Source of the DNA: Knufia peltigerae | Lineage: Eukaryota; Ascomycota; Eurotiomycetes; Chaetothyriales; Trichomeriaceae | Assembly: GCA_030247855.1 (NCBI GenBank) | Contig: JAPDRN010000215.1 | Coordinates: 1 to 34,522, forward strand | Direction: 5' to 3' | DNA length: 34,522 bases | In this document: in pieces, positions 14,625 to 22,275 of the stretch | How the letters are laid out: every line of letters begins with the position of its first letter | Numbering within the stretch: the stretch's first letter is position 1 | The notes under the pieces: generated by a model | The model's database searches: none | What the model was told of the DNA's origin: nothing | The model's input: only the letters and a program-made list of their open reading frames with translations | Translations under genes and position numbers: made by a program

Positions 14625-17600
14625 ATGGCGCCTGCAACGGCCATCGCACGCGGTTTCCACAGCGACGCGGCCCTGCCGCGCCAGATCGCGCAGCCGCGCT
14701 GCGCCCTGCCACAGGAATCCAACAGCATGAACGCCTCTCCCCCACGGCGCCGCCGTGCGTCCGTCTGCGCGCGCGCTTCGCGCCTTCCCTTGATTCCCAG
14801 CCTGCTGGCCAGCGCACTGTGGGCCGCCCTGCCCGTGCACGCGGCCGAACTGCAGGGGCCGTTGAAGGTTACCGATGGCGGCAGCCTGCAGCTGGGCGCC
14901 GACGATACCCTGCTGCACAGTGCCGGTGGCTACGCGCTGGAGGCCAATGGTGTCGGCAGCAGCATTACGGTCAACGGCAGCTGGATCTCGAGCACCGGAG
15001 GAGGCAGCGGGATCCTGGCCAGCGCCGGTGGCAGCGTCCTGCTCGAGGGCGGCATCCTGCAGGTCGGCAGCGGCAGCACCACCGCCGGCTATGCGCTGAA
15101 CGCCAGCGGTGCCGGCAGCGTGATCCGGGCCAACAACCTGGTCATCGAGGCCTACCGCAACGGCTCCGGCTACGGCACGGTCAATGCTACCGGTGGTGGC
15201 AAGGTCTGGTTGAATGGTGGCAGCGTGACCAGCGGCGGCCACGCTCTTTATTCCAGCGGCGTCGGCAGCGAGTTGCATGTAACGGGAGCAACCATCCACA
15301 ACGGCCCCAGCAGCAGCGCGTACGCTGAGCGCGGCGCGCTGCTGTCGCTGGAATCGCTGAAGATGACCTTCGCCGAAGCCAGCAGCGGCTACAGCGGTCG
15401 CGTCTCCTCCAACGGCAACGGCAGCGTGCTGTCGCTGCGCGACGTGGACGTGGTCAACGGCTACTTCGACATCAACAACGGTGGCACGCTGCAGATCGTG
15501 GGGGGCAGTGCCAGCACCAATGGCGGCAGCGTCCATCTGCTCGGCAACAGTGGCAACCGGGTGTACTCCACCGCCGATATCACCGGCGGCCGCTTCGAGA
15601 CCGTTGGCGGCTATGGCGTCAACGTCAACAGTTGGGGCAAGCTGACCACCAACGGCGCCCACTTCACCGTACGCGATGGCAACTCCGGCATCTGGCTGTC
15701 CGGCGCGGACTCGCTGGCCGACCTCACCGATACCACGCTCAGCACCTATGGCGACAACGGCTACGGCCATGGCGTGGACGTCTGGGGTGGTACCGCCACG
15801 ATCACCGGTGGCAGCATCGATACCCACGGCGATGGGGTGTACGGCCTGCGTGCCTCGGGCAGCAATCCGCCGACGCCCTACTCGCGCATCCGCGCCAAGA
15901 ACCTCGACATCACCACCCATGGCACCGGCGGCGGCGGCGTCTTCCTTGGCGGCAGCACGGCCGATGCCCAACTGGACGGAGGCTCGATCACCACGCTGGG
16001 TGCATCCTCGTTCGGCATCGTGCAGATGAACACCGCCAAGCTCACCGCCGACAACCTGAGCATCCATGCACAGGGCACGAATTCGGGTGCCTATCGTTCC
16101 TACATCACGGTGTTCGGGCCGTACTGGGATCGTCTGGTATTCAACAACAGCACCCTGCAGACCCAGGACAGCCCCGCGCTGTGGCTGCAGGGCAGCAACC
16201 ACGAGCTGACGCTCAACAACACCGATGTCATCGCGCGCCAGCAGGGCAACCTTGACGGTGGCCGCCTGCTGCGAGTGAGCGACACGGTGTTCACCGACGG
16301 AAGCTCGGTCGCCACCGCAGACATTCTTTTCACGGCCGACAACAGCCGCCTGACCGGCGATGTCGTGGTCGACAGCGCCACCGCCAACGTGCAGATGACG
16401 CTTCGCAACGGCACCGTGTTCAACGGCGCGCTACGCAACGACTCGGGCTACCAGGTCGCGCAGCTGGCGATGGACGGCAGCAGCCAGTGGAACGTGCGTG
16501 GCAATTCAAGCGTCGGCTCGCTGGACCATGCCGGCACCATCGCCTTCATCGCCCCCACTACCAACGACTTCAAGACCCTGACCGTCACCGGCGACTATGT
16601 CGGCAACGACGGCCATTGGCTGTTCAACCGCGCGCTGGGCGACGATGCCTCGCTGGGTGACCAGCTGGTGATCCAGGGCAACAGCAGTGGCACGGCCTCC
16701 GTCAGCGTGCGCAACGCGGGGGGTGCCGGCGCCTTGACCAGCGAAGGCATCCGCCTGATCAGCGTGGGCGGCCAGTCCGATGCGCAGTTCTCGCTGCAGG
16801 GACGCGCGGTGGCCGGCGCTTACGACTACTTCCTGTACAAGGGCGGCGTCTCCACGCCGGGCGACGGTAACTGGTACCTGCGCTCGGAATACGTACCGCC
16901 GGTCGACCCGCCGGAACCGCCCGATCCGCCGGAGCCGCCGATTGATCCGCCGACTCCGCCGATTGATCCGCCTGCTCCGCCGATCGATCCACCGGTGGTC
17001 CCGCCGGTCGACCCGCCACTGCCGCCGGTCCCGCCGCGTGTGGAGCGTCCGGAGCCGGCGGTGTACATGGCCAACCAGAGCAGTGCGCTGGGCATGTTCC
17101 GGCACAGCCTGTACGACCGCAGTGGTGATCCTGCCGATGCAACCGACGGCGGCAGCGACGCCATTGCATGGGCACAGGTGCGCAGCAGCCAGCCCGGCAG
17201 CCGCGGCCGCCAGGTGGATGTGGACAGCCAGCTCAACAGCGTGCTGCTGGGTGTCGGTCGCCGCTTCGAAGCCAATCCCGGTGGCCAACTGCAGGCAGGT
17301 GTGATGGCCGGCCAGGGCCGGGCACGCAACGACAGTCGTTCGCAGGTGACCGGTTACACCGCTCGCGGTGTGGTCAACGGCACCAGCCTGGGCCTGTATG
17401 CCACCTGGCTGCAGGACGCGCGGATGGACAGTGGTGCGTATGTGGACGGCTGGTTGCAGTACGGGCGGTTCCGCAACAGCGTGCAGGGCGAAGGGCTGCA
17501 GAAGGAGCACTATCGCTCGCACAGCTGGACCGGTTCGGCCGAGGCAGGCTATGTGCTGCCCGTGCAGCGCACAGCGCAGCGCGGTGTCTACCTGGAGCCA

Positions 17601-17978
17601 CAGCTGCAGGTGATCCACAGCCGCTACGATGCCGACCGCGTGGTCGAAACCAATGGCACGGTGATCGAAGGGCGCGACAAGGACAGCACCACCACGCGTG
17701 TGGGCCTGCGCCTGTACACGCGTTCGCTCACGCAGCGCCAAGGGCAGGTACAGCCGTTCGTCGCGGTGAACTGGTGGTCCGGTGGCAACGACGCAGCCAT
17801 CGCCGTGGACGGCGAACGCCTGCGCCGGCAGTTGCCGCGTGACATCTACGAAGCCAAGGCCGGCGTGCAGGTGAATCTGTCGGGCGGCTGGCGCGGCTGG
17901 GGCGAGATCAGCCGGCAGACCGGCGGCATGGGCTTCCGCGATACCAGCGGTCAGCTGGGCGTCTCTTACCGCTGGTAA
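14625..17978 (+). CDS. Type V autotransporter with beta-helical passenger and pertactin-like proline-rich linker
   Basis: An 1117-residue self-exporting surface protein. The ATG at 14625 has a good ribosome site (AAGGA, 7 nt before) but gives a 73-residue leader. An internal ATG at 14727 gives a more compact signal peptide (PLIPSLLASALWAALPVHA, cleavage before AEL); either could be used. The passenger (about 74-755) is Gly/Ser/Thr/Asn-rich with short recurring strands (GGSVLLEGG, ITGGSIDTHG), as in pertactin-type beta-helices; no protease or lipase motif is seen. Residues about 758-805 are a PPxDPP proline repeat like that of pertactin. The last ~270 residues are an autotransporter beta-barrel ending in the aromatic GVSYRW. 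An adhesin or biofilm role is likely by family. The gene follows the Rcs/Bvg-like operon and shares its promoter box. Confidence 0.92.
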   Translation: MAPATAIARGFHSDAALPRQIAQPRCALPQESNSMNASPPRRRRASVCARASRLPLIPSLLASALWAALPVHAAELQGPLKVTDGGSLQLGADDTLLHSAGGYALEANGVGSSITVNGSWISSTGGGSGILASAGGSVLLEGGILQVGSGSTTAGYALNASGAGSVIRANNLVIEAYRNGSGYGTVNATGGGKVWLNGGSVTSGGHALYSSGVGSELHVTGATIHNGPSSSAYAERGALLSLESLKMTFAEASSGYSGRVSSNGNGSVLSLRDVDVVNGYFDINNGGTLQIVGGSASTNGGSVHLLGNSGNRVYSTADITGGRFETVGGYGVNVNSWGKLTTNGAHFTVRDGNSGIWLSGADSLADLTDTTLSTYGDNGYGHGVDVWGGTATITGGSIDTHGDGVYGLRASGSNPPTPYSRIRAKNLDITTHGTGGGGVFLGGSTADAQLDGGSITTLGASSFGIVQMNTAKLTADNLSIHAQGTNSGAYRSYITVFGPYWDRLVFNNSTLQTQDSPALWLQGSNHELTLNNTDVIARQQGNLDGGRLLRVSDTVFTDGSSVATADILFTADNSRLTGDVVVDSATANVQMTLRNGTVFNGALRNDSGYQVAQLAMDGSSQWNVRGNSSVGSLDHAGTIAFIAPTTNDFKTLTVTGDYVGNDGHWLFNRALGDDASLGDQLVIQGNSSGTASVSVRNAGGAGALTSEGIRLISVGGQSDAQFSLQGRAVAGAYDYFLYKGGVSTPGDGNWYLRSEYVPPVDPPEPPDPPEPPIDPPTPPIDPPAPPIDPPVVPPVDPPLPPVPPRVERPEPAVYMANQSSALGMFRHSLYDRSGDPADATDGGSDAIAWAQVRSSQPGSRGRQVDVDSQLNSVLLGVGRRFEANPGGQLQAGVMAGQGRARNDSRSQVTGYTARGVVNGTSLGLYATWLQDARMDSGAYVDGWLQYGRFRNSVQGEGLQKEHYRSHSWTGSAEAGYVLPVQRTAQRGVYLEPQLQVIHSRYDADRVVETNGTVIEGRDKDSTTTRVGLRLYTRSLTQRQGQVQPFVAVNWWSGGNDAAIAVDGERLRRQLPRDIYEAKAGVQVNLSGGWRGWGEISRQTGGMGFRDTSGQLGVSYRW
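16895..17037 (+). repeat. Tandem CCGCC(G/A)ATTGATCCG-type repeat encoding the PPxDPP linker
   Basis: Short degenerate in-frame DNA repeats (PPEPPDPP, PPIDPP, PPAPPIDPP) form a proline linker of about 48 residues between passenger and barrel. Such tracts can change in length by slippage without breaking the frame. Confidence 0.8.
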
Positions 17979-18001
17979 GACGTACTGCTGGCGAGCCCAT
18001 C

Positions 18002-18041
18002 AAGGGGTCCGGCGATGCTTCGTCGGACCCCTTGTTGTTTT
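18002..18041 (+). terminator. Terminator of the autotransporter gene
   Basis: A 14-bp stem, AAGGGGTCCGGCGA (18002-18015) pairing with TCGTCGGACCCCTT (18020-18033) with one G-T wobble and a TGCT loop, is followed by GTTGTTTT. It starts 23 bp after the stop codon. Confidence 0.9.
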
Positions 18042-18380
18042 CCACACCGCGCGTGGAGATCGATGGGGGTTGGATGTGGACAAGTGGTCGTAAGCCACGC
18101 ACGACAAGCGTTATCGACGCTGGCTGTTTTTTGTCCAAGCTGTCCAGGATGCGGGCAGATGCGTGTTTTCCACACAGCAGGTGGAAAGCGATGCGGACTT
18201 GATGTGGACAACCCGCCTTGAACGTTATGCCTCAAGCATTTCAAGGAGTGGCTGTTTTTTGTCCAGGCGCCTCATCGGTTTTCCACACGCGACGTGGAAA
18301 GCCGTGGGGGTTTGGTGTGGACAAGTCACCGCGAGCCATGCAGGCCAAGCGTTTCAACGCGTGGTGATTTTCTGTCCACT
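18036..18380. repeat. Three imperfect tandem units rich in DnaA-box-like 9-mers
   Basis: Three units begin at 18038, 18166 and 18279 (spacing 128 and 113 bp). Each opens with TTTTCCACA, a perfect match to the DnaA-box consensus TTWTNCACA, which also forms a hairpin TTCCAC-N7-GTGGAA. About 28-29 bp on, each unit has TGTGGACAA (18075, 18203, 18316), the inverse of TTGTCCACA, a one-mismatch box. Each ends in TTTTTTGTCCA or TTTTCTGTCCA (18127, 18255, 18368). The array fills most of the 543-bp gap between the autotransporter terminator and the ychF terminator, with no credible gene in it. It may bind DnaA, or may be an undescribed structured repeat family; the sequence alone does not decide. Confidence 0.75.
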
Positions 18381-18462
18381 GCCACCTCCAACACCGGGCT
18401 GGTGCTTCCGCAGCGGAAACGCGGAATGGCACTGTCGTCGTGTACCCGTCATGACAGGCGCC

Positions 18463-18491
18463 GATACAACAAGACCCCGCATTGCGGGGTC
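18463..18491 (-). terminator. Terminator of ychF
   Basis: On the minus strand, GACCCCGC-AAT-GCGGGGTC (18491-18473) forms a perfect 8-bp stem followed by TTGTTGTATC, 30 bp after the ychF stop. Confidence 0.85.
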
Positions 18492-18521
18492 CTGTGGGCA
18501 ATCACTGCGCTGCGTCGTCGA

Positions 18522-19613
18522 TCAGACGTTGAAGCGGAAATGCAGGATGTCACCTTCCTGCACGCGGTATTCCTTGCCTTCCAGGCGCAGGCGACCCGCT
18601 TCCTTGGCGCCGGCTTCGCCCTTGTACTTGATGAAATCGTCATACGCGATGGTTTCGGCGCGGATGAAGCCTTTCTCGAAGTCGGTGTGGATGACTGCGG
18701 CAGCCTGCGGCGCGGTGGCGCCCTTGCGCACGGTCCACGCGCGGACTTCCTTCACGCCTGCGGTGAAGTAGGTCTGCAGGCCGAGCAGGCTGTAGGCCGC
18801 GTTGATCACGCGGTTCAGGCCCGGCTCGGTCAGGCCGAGGTCGGCCAGGAAGGTATCGCGGTCTTCGTCGTCCAGCTGCGACAGCTCTTCTTCGATCGCT
18901 GCCGACACCGGCACCACCTGTGCACCTTCTTCGGCGGCACGGGCGCGCACCGCATCCAGGTGCGGGTTGTTCTCGAAACCGTCTTCCAGCACGTTGGCGA
19001 TGTACATCACCGGCTTCAGGGTCAGCAGGAACAGATCGCGCACCAGCGCCTTCTCTTCCTCGTCCAGATCTGCCGAACGACCGGCCTTGCCGTCGGCCAG
19101 CGCGGCCTGCAGCTTGGCCAGCACCGGCTTGCGTGCCGCTGCGTCCTTGTCGCCACCCTTCGCCGCACGCTCGGCGCGGTTCAGTGCCTTCTCGACGCTG
19201 TCCAGGTCGGCCAAAGCCAGTTCGGTATCGATGGTGTCGATGTCCGAGATCGGGTCGACCTTGTTGTTGACGTGGATGACGTCAGCGTTCTCGAAGCAGC
19301 GCACCACGTGGGTGATCGCGTCCACTTCGCGGATGTGGGCCAGGAACTTGTTGCCCAGGCCTTCGCCGCTGGCGGCACCGGCCACCAGGCCAGCGATGTC
19401 GACGAACTCGACCGCGGTCGGGATGACCTTCTGCGGGTTGATGATCGCTGCCAGTTCATTCAGGCGCGGATCCGGCACCGGCACGATGCCGACGTTCGGT
19501 TCGATGGTGCAGAACGGGAAGTTCGCCGCGGCGATGCCCGCCTTGGTCAGCGCGTTGAACAGGGTCGATTTGCCGACGTTGGGCAGGCCGACGATGCCGC
19601 ATTTGATACCCAT
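18522..19613 (-). CDS. ychF: Redox-regulated ATPase YchF (Obg-family)
   Basis: YchF is a universally conserved P-loop protein that binds the ribosome and prefers ATP to GTP. The start at 19613 (MGIKCGIVGLPNVGKSTLFN) is the canonical one; upstream in-frame codons add 36 unrelated residues. The 363-residue protein matches the usual length and shows the P-loop GLPNVGKS (9-16) and DIAGLVAGAASGEGLGNKFL around switch II. It has NVLE in place of the NKxD of true GTPases, which explains the ATP preference, and a TGS-like C-terminus ending LHFRFNV. It follows pth, as in many gammaproteobacteria, with a SMAG palindrome in the 122-bp gap. Confidence 0.97.
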   Translation of the reverse strand: MGIKCGIVGLPNVGKSTLFNALTKAGIAAANFPFCTIEPNVGIVPVPDPRLNELAAIINPQKVIPTAVEFVDIAGLVAGAASGEGLGNKFLAHIREVDAITHVVRCFENADVIHVNNKVDPISDIDTIDTELALADLDSVEKALNRAERAAKGGDKDAAARKPVLAKLQAALADGKAGRSADLDEEEKALVRDLFLLTLKPVMYIANVLEDGFENNPHLDAVRARAAEEGAQVVPVSAAIEEELSQLDDEDRDTFLADLGLTEPGLNRVINAAYSLLGLQTYFTAGVKEVRAWTVRKGATAPQAAAVIHTDFEKGFIRAETIAYDDFIKYKGEAGAKEAGRLRLEGKEYRVQEGDILHFRFNV

Positions 19614-19700
19614 GGGTGACAGCTCTCTGGGGTGAAAGTGATTGGTGAAACAGCGCGCGCGCCGCTTGGCCAATCCATCTCGGTGTTGCCGATCAACATC

Positions 19701-19726
19701 TGTGCCAACCAAGGTTGGCACCTACC
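19701..19726 (-). repeat. SMAG-type REP between pth and ychF
   Basis: On the minus strand GGTAG is followed by GTGCCAACC-TT-GGTTGGCAC, a perfect 9-bp stem with a 2-nt loop. The GTAG head marks a SMAG subfamily different in stem sequence from the pair at 2346-2420. It lies just after the pth stop and may attenuate read-through into ychF. Confidence 0.8.
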
Positions 19727-19735
19727 CAAAGCGGG

Positions 19736-20314
19736 TTATTTCGGGGTGTGCAGCCGCTTCATCGCTTCGCTGAAATCGCCCTGCACTGCCAACGGCAGCA
19801 CGTCGATCGCATCGTCGATGGCGCGCGAGATCAGTACTTCATCGTCCTTGGAGGGGCGTCCCAGCACCCAGCCCACCACGCGGTCCTTGTGGCCGGGATG
19901 GCCGATGCCCACGCGCAGGCGATGGAACTTGCCATGGCCGAGCAGCCGGATGGTGTCACGCAGGCCATTCTGTCCACCGTGGCCACCGTCGAATTTCAAC
20001 CGCGCCACGCCGGGCGCCAGATCCAGTTCGTCGTGGGCCAGCAGGGTTTCCTCCGGCTCGATCTTCCAGAACCGCTGCGCGGCGGTGACCGACTTGCCGC
20101 TGAGGTTCATGAAGGTGGCGGGCTTGAGCAGCCACACCGTCTGCCCAGCGATATCGACCTTGGCGGTCTCGCCAAACAACTTGCTGTCCACGTTCCAGCG
20201 TGCACCGGCCTTTTCGGCCAGGGCCTCAACGAAATGAAACCCGGCATTGTGCCGGGTCCGGGCGTGCTCCGATCCGGGGTTGCCCAGACCGACGATCAGT
20301 CGCAATCCTGCCAT
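19736..20314 (-). CDS. pth: Peptidyl-tRNA hydrolase
   Basis: Pth releases peptides from prematurely dissociated peptidyl-tRNA and is essential in most bacteria. The 192-residue product has the N-terminal GLGNPG, the catalytic-histidine motif RHNAGF (His22), FMNLSG and AHDELDLAPG with the catalytic-triad Asp, then GGHGGQNGLRD. Length and motifs are standard. It sits between rplY and ychF on the same strand, a conserved order. Confidence 0.97.
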   Translation of the reverse strand: MAGLRLIVGLGNPGSEHARTRHNAGFHFVEALAEKAGARWNVDSKLFGETAKVDIAGQTVWLLKPATFMNLSGKSVTAAQRFWKIEPEETLLAHDELDLAPGVARLKFDGGHGGQNGLRDTIRLLGHGKFHRLRVGIGHPGHKDRVVGWVLGRPSKDDEVLISRAIDDAIDVLPLAVQGDFSEAMKRLHTPK

Positions 20315-20330
20315 CGTTCCATCCAGATAC

Positions 20331-20356
20331 GGCGCCTGCCCCGAAGGACAGGCGCC
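20331..20356 (-). terminator. GC-rich hairpin between rplY and pth
   Basis: GGCGCCTG and CAGGCGCC form a perfect 8-bp stem with a 10-nt loop 8 bp after the rplY stop. No U-run follows, so it is more likely an mRNA-stabilising or partial attenuating structure than a full terminator. Confidence 0.5.
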
Positions 20357-20364
20357 GCGGGGTA

Positions 20365-20982
20365 TTACTCGGCCGCTGCTTCTTCAGCGTCGGCAGCGTC
20401 CTGCTTGCCGTGCTTGGCAGTGACGATCGCGTCGTCGTGGTCCTTGCCCAGCGCCAGCGCCGGGATTTCCACGCCCTTCGGCAGCTTGATGTCCGACAGG
20501 TACACAACGTCGCCAGCCTTCAGCTCGCCCAGGTCGACTTCGATCGACTCCGGCAGGTCCTTCGGCAGGCAGCTGATGGCCACTTCCTTCAGTTCGTGGG
20601 CGACCACGACGTCGGCAGCCTTGCCAGCCGGCGAGGTATCTTCGTTGATGAAGTGCAGCGGAACCGAAGCGGTCAGCTTCTCGTTCTCGTTCACGCGCAG
20701 GAAGTCCAGGTGCATGATCAGCTGCTTGAACGGATGGCGCTGCATGTCACGCAGCAGCACCTTCTGCACCTGGCCGTCCAGGTTCAGGTCCAGGATCGAG
20801 GCATAGAACCACTCGTTCTGCTGGGCCAGCCAGATTTCGTTGTGGTCCAGGCTGATGGCGACCGGTTCGGCGTTGCCGCCGTACACGATCGCCGGGATCA
20901 CACCAGCGGTACGCAGGCGGCGGCTCGCACCCTTACGCTGCAGTTCACGCTTGGTGACCTTGATTTCATGGGTCTTCGACAT
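20365..20982 (-). CDS. rplY: 50S ribosomal protein L25 / general stress protein Ctc
   Basis: A 205-residue 5S-rRNA-binding ribosomal protein. The N-terminal L25 domain (about 5-95; KGASRRLRTAGVIPAIVYGG) is followed by the TL5/CTC C-terminal domain (about 100-190; KAADVVVAHELKEVAISCLP, LGELKAGDVV), so this is the long form, unlike the short E. coli protein. The Ala/Glu-rich tail (DAADAEEAAAE) is common in this form. It lies between prs and pth, the usual order in proteobacteria with the long form. Confidence 0.96.
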   Translation of the reverse strand: MSKTHEIKVTKRELQRKGASRRLRTAGVIPAIVYGGNAEPVAISLDHNEIWLAQQNEWFYASILDLNLDGQVQKVLLRDMQRHPFKQLIMHLDFLRVNENEKLTASVPLHFINEDTSPAGKAADVVVAHELKEVAISCLPKDLPESIEVDLGELKAGDVVYLSDIKLPKGVEIPALALGKDHDDAIVTAKHGKQDAADAEEAAAE

Positions 20983-21028
20983 TTTCGACTACTCGGTTGT
21001 TGCCTTGCCTTGCGGCTTGGCGGTTGAA

Positions 21029-21052
21029 GGCACTTCCGCGACCAGAAGTGCC
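21029..21052 (-). other. Inverted repeat in the prs-rplY intergenic region
   Basis: GGCACTTC / GAAGTGCC makes a perfect 8-bp stem with an 8-nt loop, 47 bp before the rplY start. A second weaker stem (GTCCC...GGGAC, about 21057-21080, one mismatch) lies next to the prs stop. They may form a leader or attenuator for rplY; there is no U-run and the role is unknown. Confidence 0.4.
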
Positions 21053-21089
21053 CAGTGTGTCCCTGCCGTTGCCGGCGGGGACGAAAAAA

Positions 21090-22052
21090 TCAATCGACGT
21101 ACAGCGAGCTGACCGACTCGCCGAAGGCGATGCGGCGCATCGTTTCGGCCAGCATTTCCGCCACGCTCAGCTGGCGGATCTTGCTGCACACCCGCGCGGC
21201 GTCCTTCAGCGGGATGGTGTCGGTCACCACCAGCTCATCGAGCTGGGAATTGGTGATGTTGTCCACCGCCGGGCCCGACAGCACCGCGTGGGTGCAGTAG
21301 GCGGCGACCTTGAGCGCACCGCGCGCCTTCAGGGCAGCGGCAGCGGCGCACAGGGTGCCGGCGGTGTCGACGATGTCATCGACCATCACGCAGGTCTTGC
21401 CTTCGACGTCACCGATGATGTTCATCACGGTGGAGACGTTGGCGCGCGGACGGCGCTTGTCGATGATCGCCAGATCGGCGTCATCCAGGCGCTTGGCCAC
21501 CGCACGGGCGCGGACCACGCCGCCCACGTCCGGCGACACCACGATCAGGTTCTCGGTGCCGTAGGCGCGCCAGATGTCGGCCAGCAGCAGCGGAGAGGCA
21601 TACACATTGTCGACCGGAATATCGAAGAAACCCTGGATCTGGTCGGCGTGCAGGTCGACGGTCAGCACACGATCAGCGCCGGCGGTGCTGAACATCTTCG
21701 CCGCCAGCTTGGCGGTGATCGGCACGCGCGAGGAACGCATGCGGCGATCCTGGCGCGAGTAGCCGAAGTACGGCACCACGGCGGTCACGCTGGCCACCGA
21801 TGCGCGCTTGAGCGCGTCGATCAGCACCAGCAGTTCCATCAGGTTTTCCGCGCTCGGCGCCGAGGTCGGCTGGATCACGAACACGTCCTGCTTGCGGACG
21901 TTCTCTTCGATTTCCACCTGCACTTCACCATCGGAGAAGTGCGAGACAAGCGCCTTGCCCGGGCGGACTCCCAGTTCCTTGCAGATGTTCTGCGCCAGAC
22001 GTTTGTTGGCGTTGCCGGAAAAGACCAGCAGGTTCGGGGACTCTTGCATCAT
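21090..22052 (-). CDS. prs: Ribose-phosphate pyrophosphokinase (PRPP synthetase)
   Basis: Makes PRPP from ribose 5-phosphate and ATP, feeding purine, pyrimidine, His, Trp and NAD synthesis. The protein has 320 residues, starting MMQESPNLLVFSGNANKRLA; either of two adjacent ATGs (22052 or 22049) may be used. Motifs seen are HFSDGE, RQDRRMRSSRVPITAK, the DLHADQIQGFF divalent-cation region and the PRPP-binding loop VMVDDIVDTAGT. Length and motifs are standard for class I enzymes. It lies directly downstream of tRNA-Gln and ispE. Confidence 0.98.
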   Translation of the reverse strand: MMQESPNLLVFSGNANKRLAQNICKELGVRPGKALVSHFSDGEVQVEIEENVRKQDVFVIQPTSAPSAENLMELLVLIDALKRASVASVTAVVPYFGYSRQDRRMRSSRVPITAKLAAKMFSTAGADRVLTVDLHADQIQGFFDIPVDNVYASPLLLADIWRAYGTENLIVVSPDVGGVVRARAVAKRLDDADLAIIDKRRPRANVSTVMNIIGDVEGKTCVMVDDIVDTAGTLCAAAAALKARGALKVAAYCTHAVLSGPAVDNITNSQLDELVVTDTIPLKDAARVCSKIRQLSVAEMLAETMRRIAFGESVSSLYVD

Positions 22053-22187
22053 GATTGTCTCGGGCGGGGACGAGTGGCGGGGATCCGGCGGCGGCAAGGA
22101 CCACTGCGGCCCCTGCTGCTGACAACACCGCGGCTGTTCCCACGTCCCGCGCAGATGATGCGCTGGAAGGCGCGGAGGCAGCCGCAT

Positions 22188-22264
22188 TGGCAGGGGCGGG
22201 AGGATTCGAACCTCCGAATGCCAGGATCAAAACCTGGTGCCTTGGGCCTCTTGGCGACGCCCCT
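22188..22264 (-). tRNA. tRNA-Gln (anticodon TTG)
   Basis: A 77-nt cloverleaf on the minus strand. Acceptor AGGGGCG pairs with CGCCCCT, then a G discriminator and encoded CCA. The anticodon stem-loop is CCAGG-TTTTGAT-CCTGG with anticodon TTG, and the T arm is GGAGGTTCGAATCCTCC. It lies 11 bp after the ispE stop and 135 bp before prs, so it is probably cut out of a protein-coding transcript. Confidence 0.95.
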
Positions 22265-22275
22265 GCATTGATGAA

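Noticed and set aside
18036..18380. Chromosomal replication origin
   Set aside because: DnaA-box-like sites are present, but there is no dnaA, dnaN, recF, gyrB or rpmH nearby, and the A/T-rich unwinding region expected at oriC is not seen.
18036..18380. CRISPR array
   Set aside because: Units are 113-128 bp and imperfect over their whole length, without short exact repeats and unique spacers, and no cas genes are present.
18015..18771. Small plus-strand frames in the gap before and overlapping ychF
   Set aside because: They read through repeat hairpins and terminators, or antisense to ychF, and show no ribosome site or recognisable domain.
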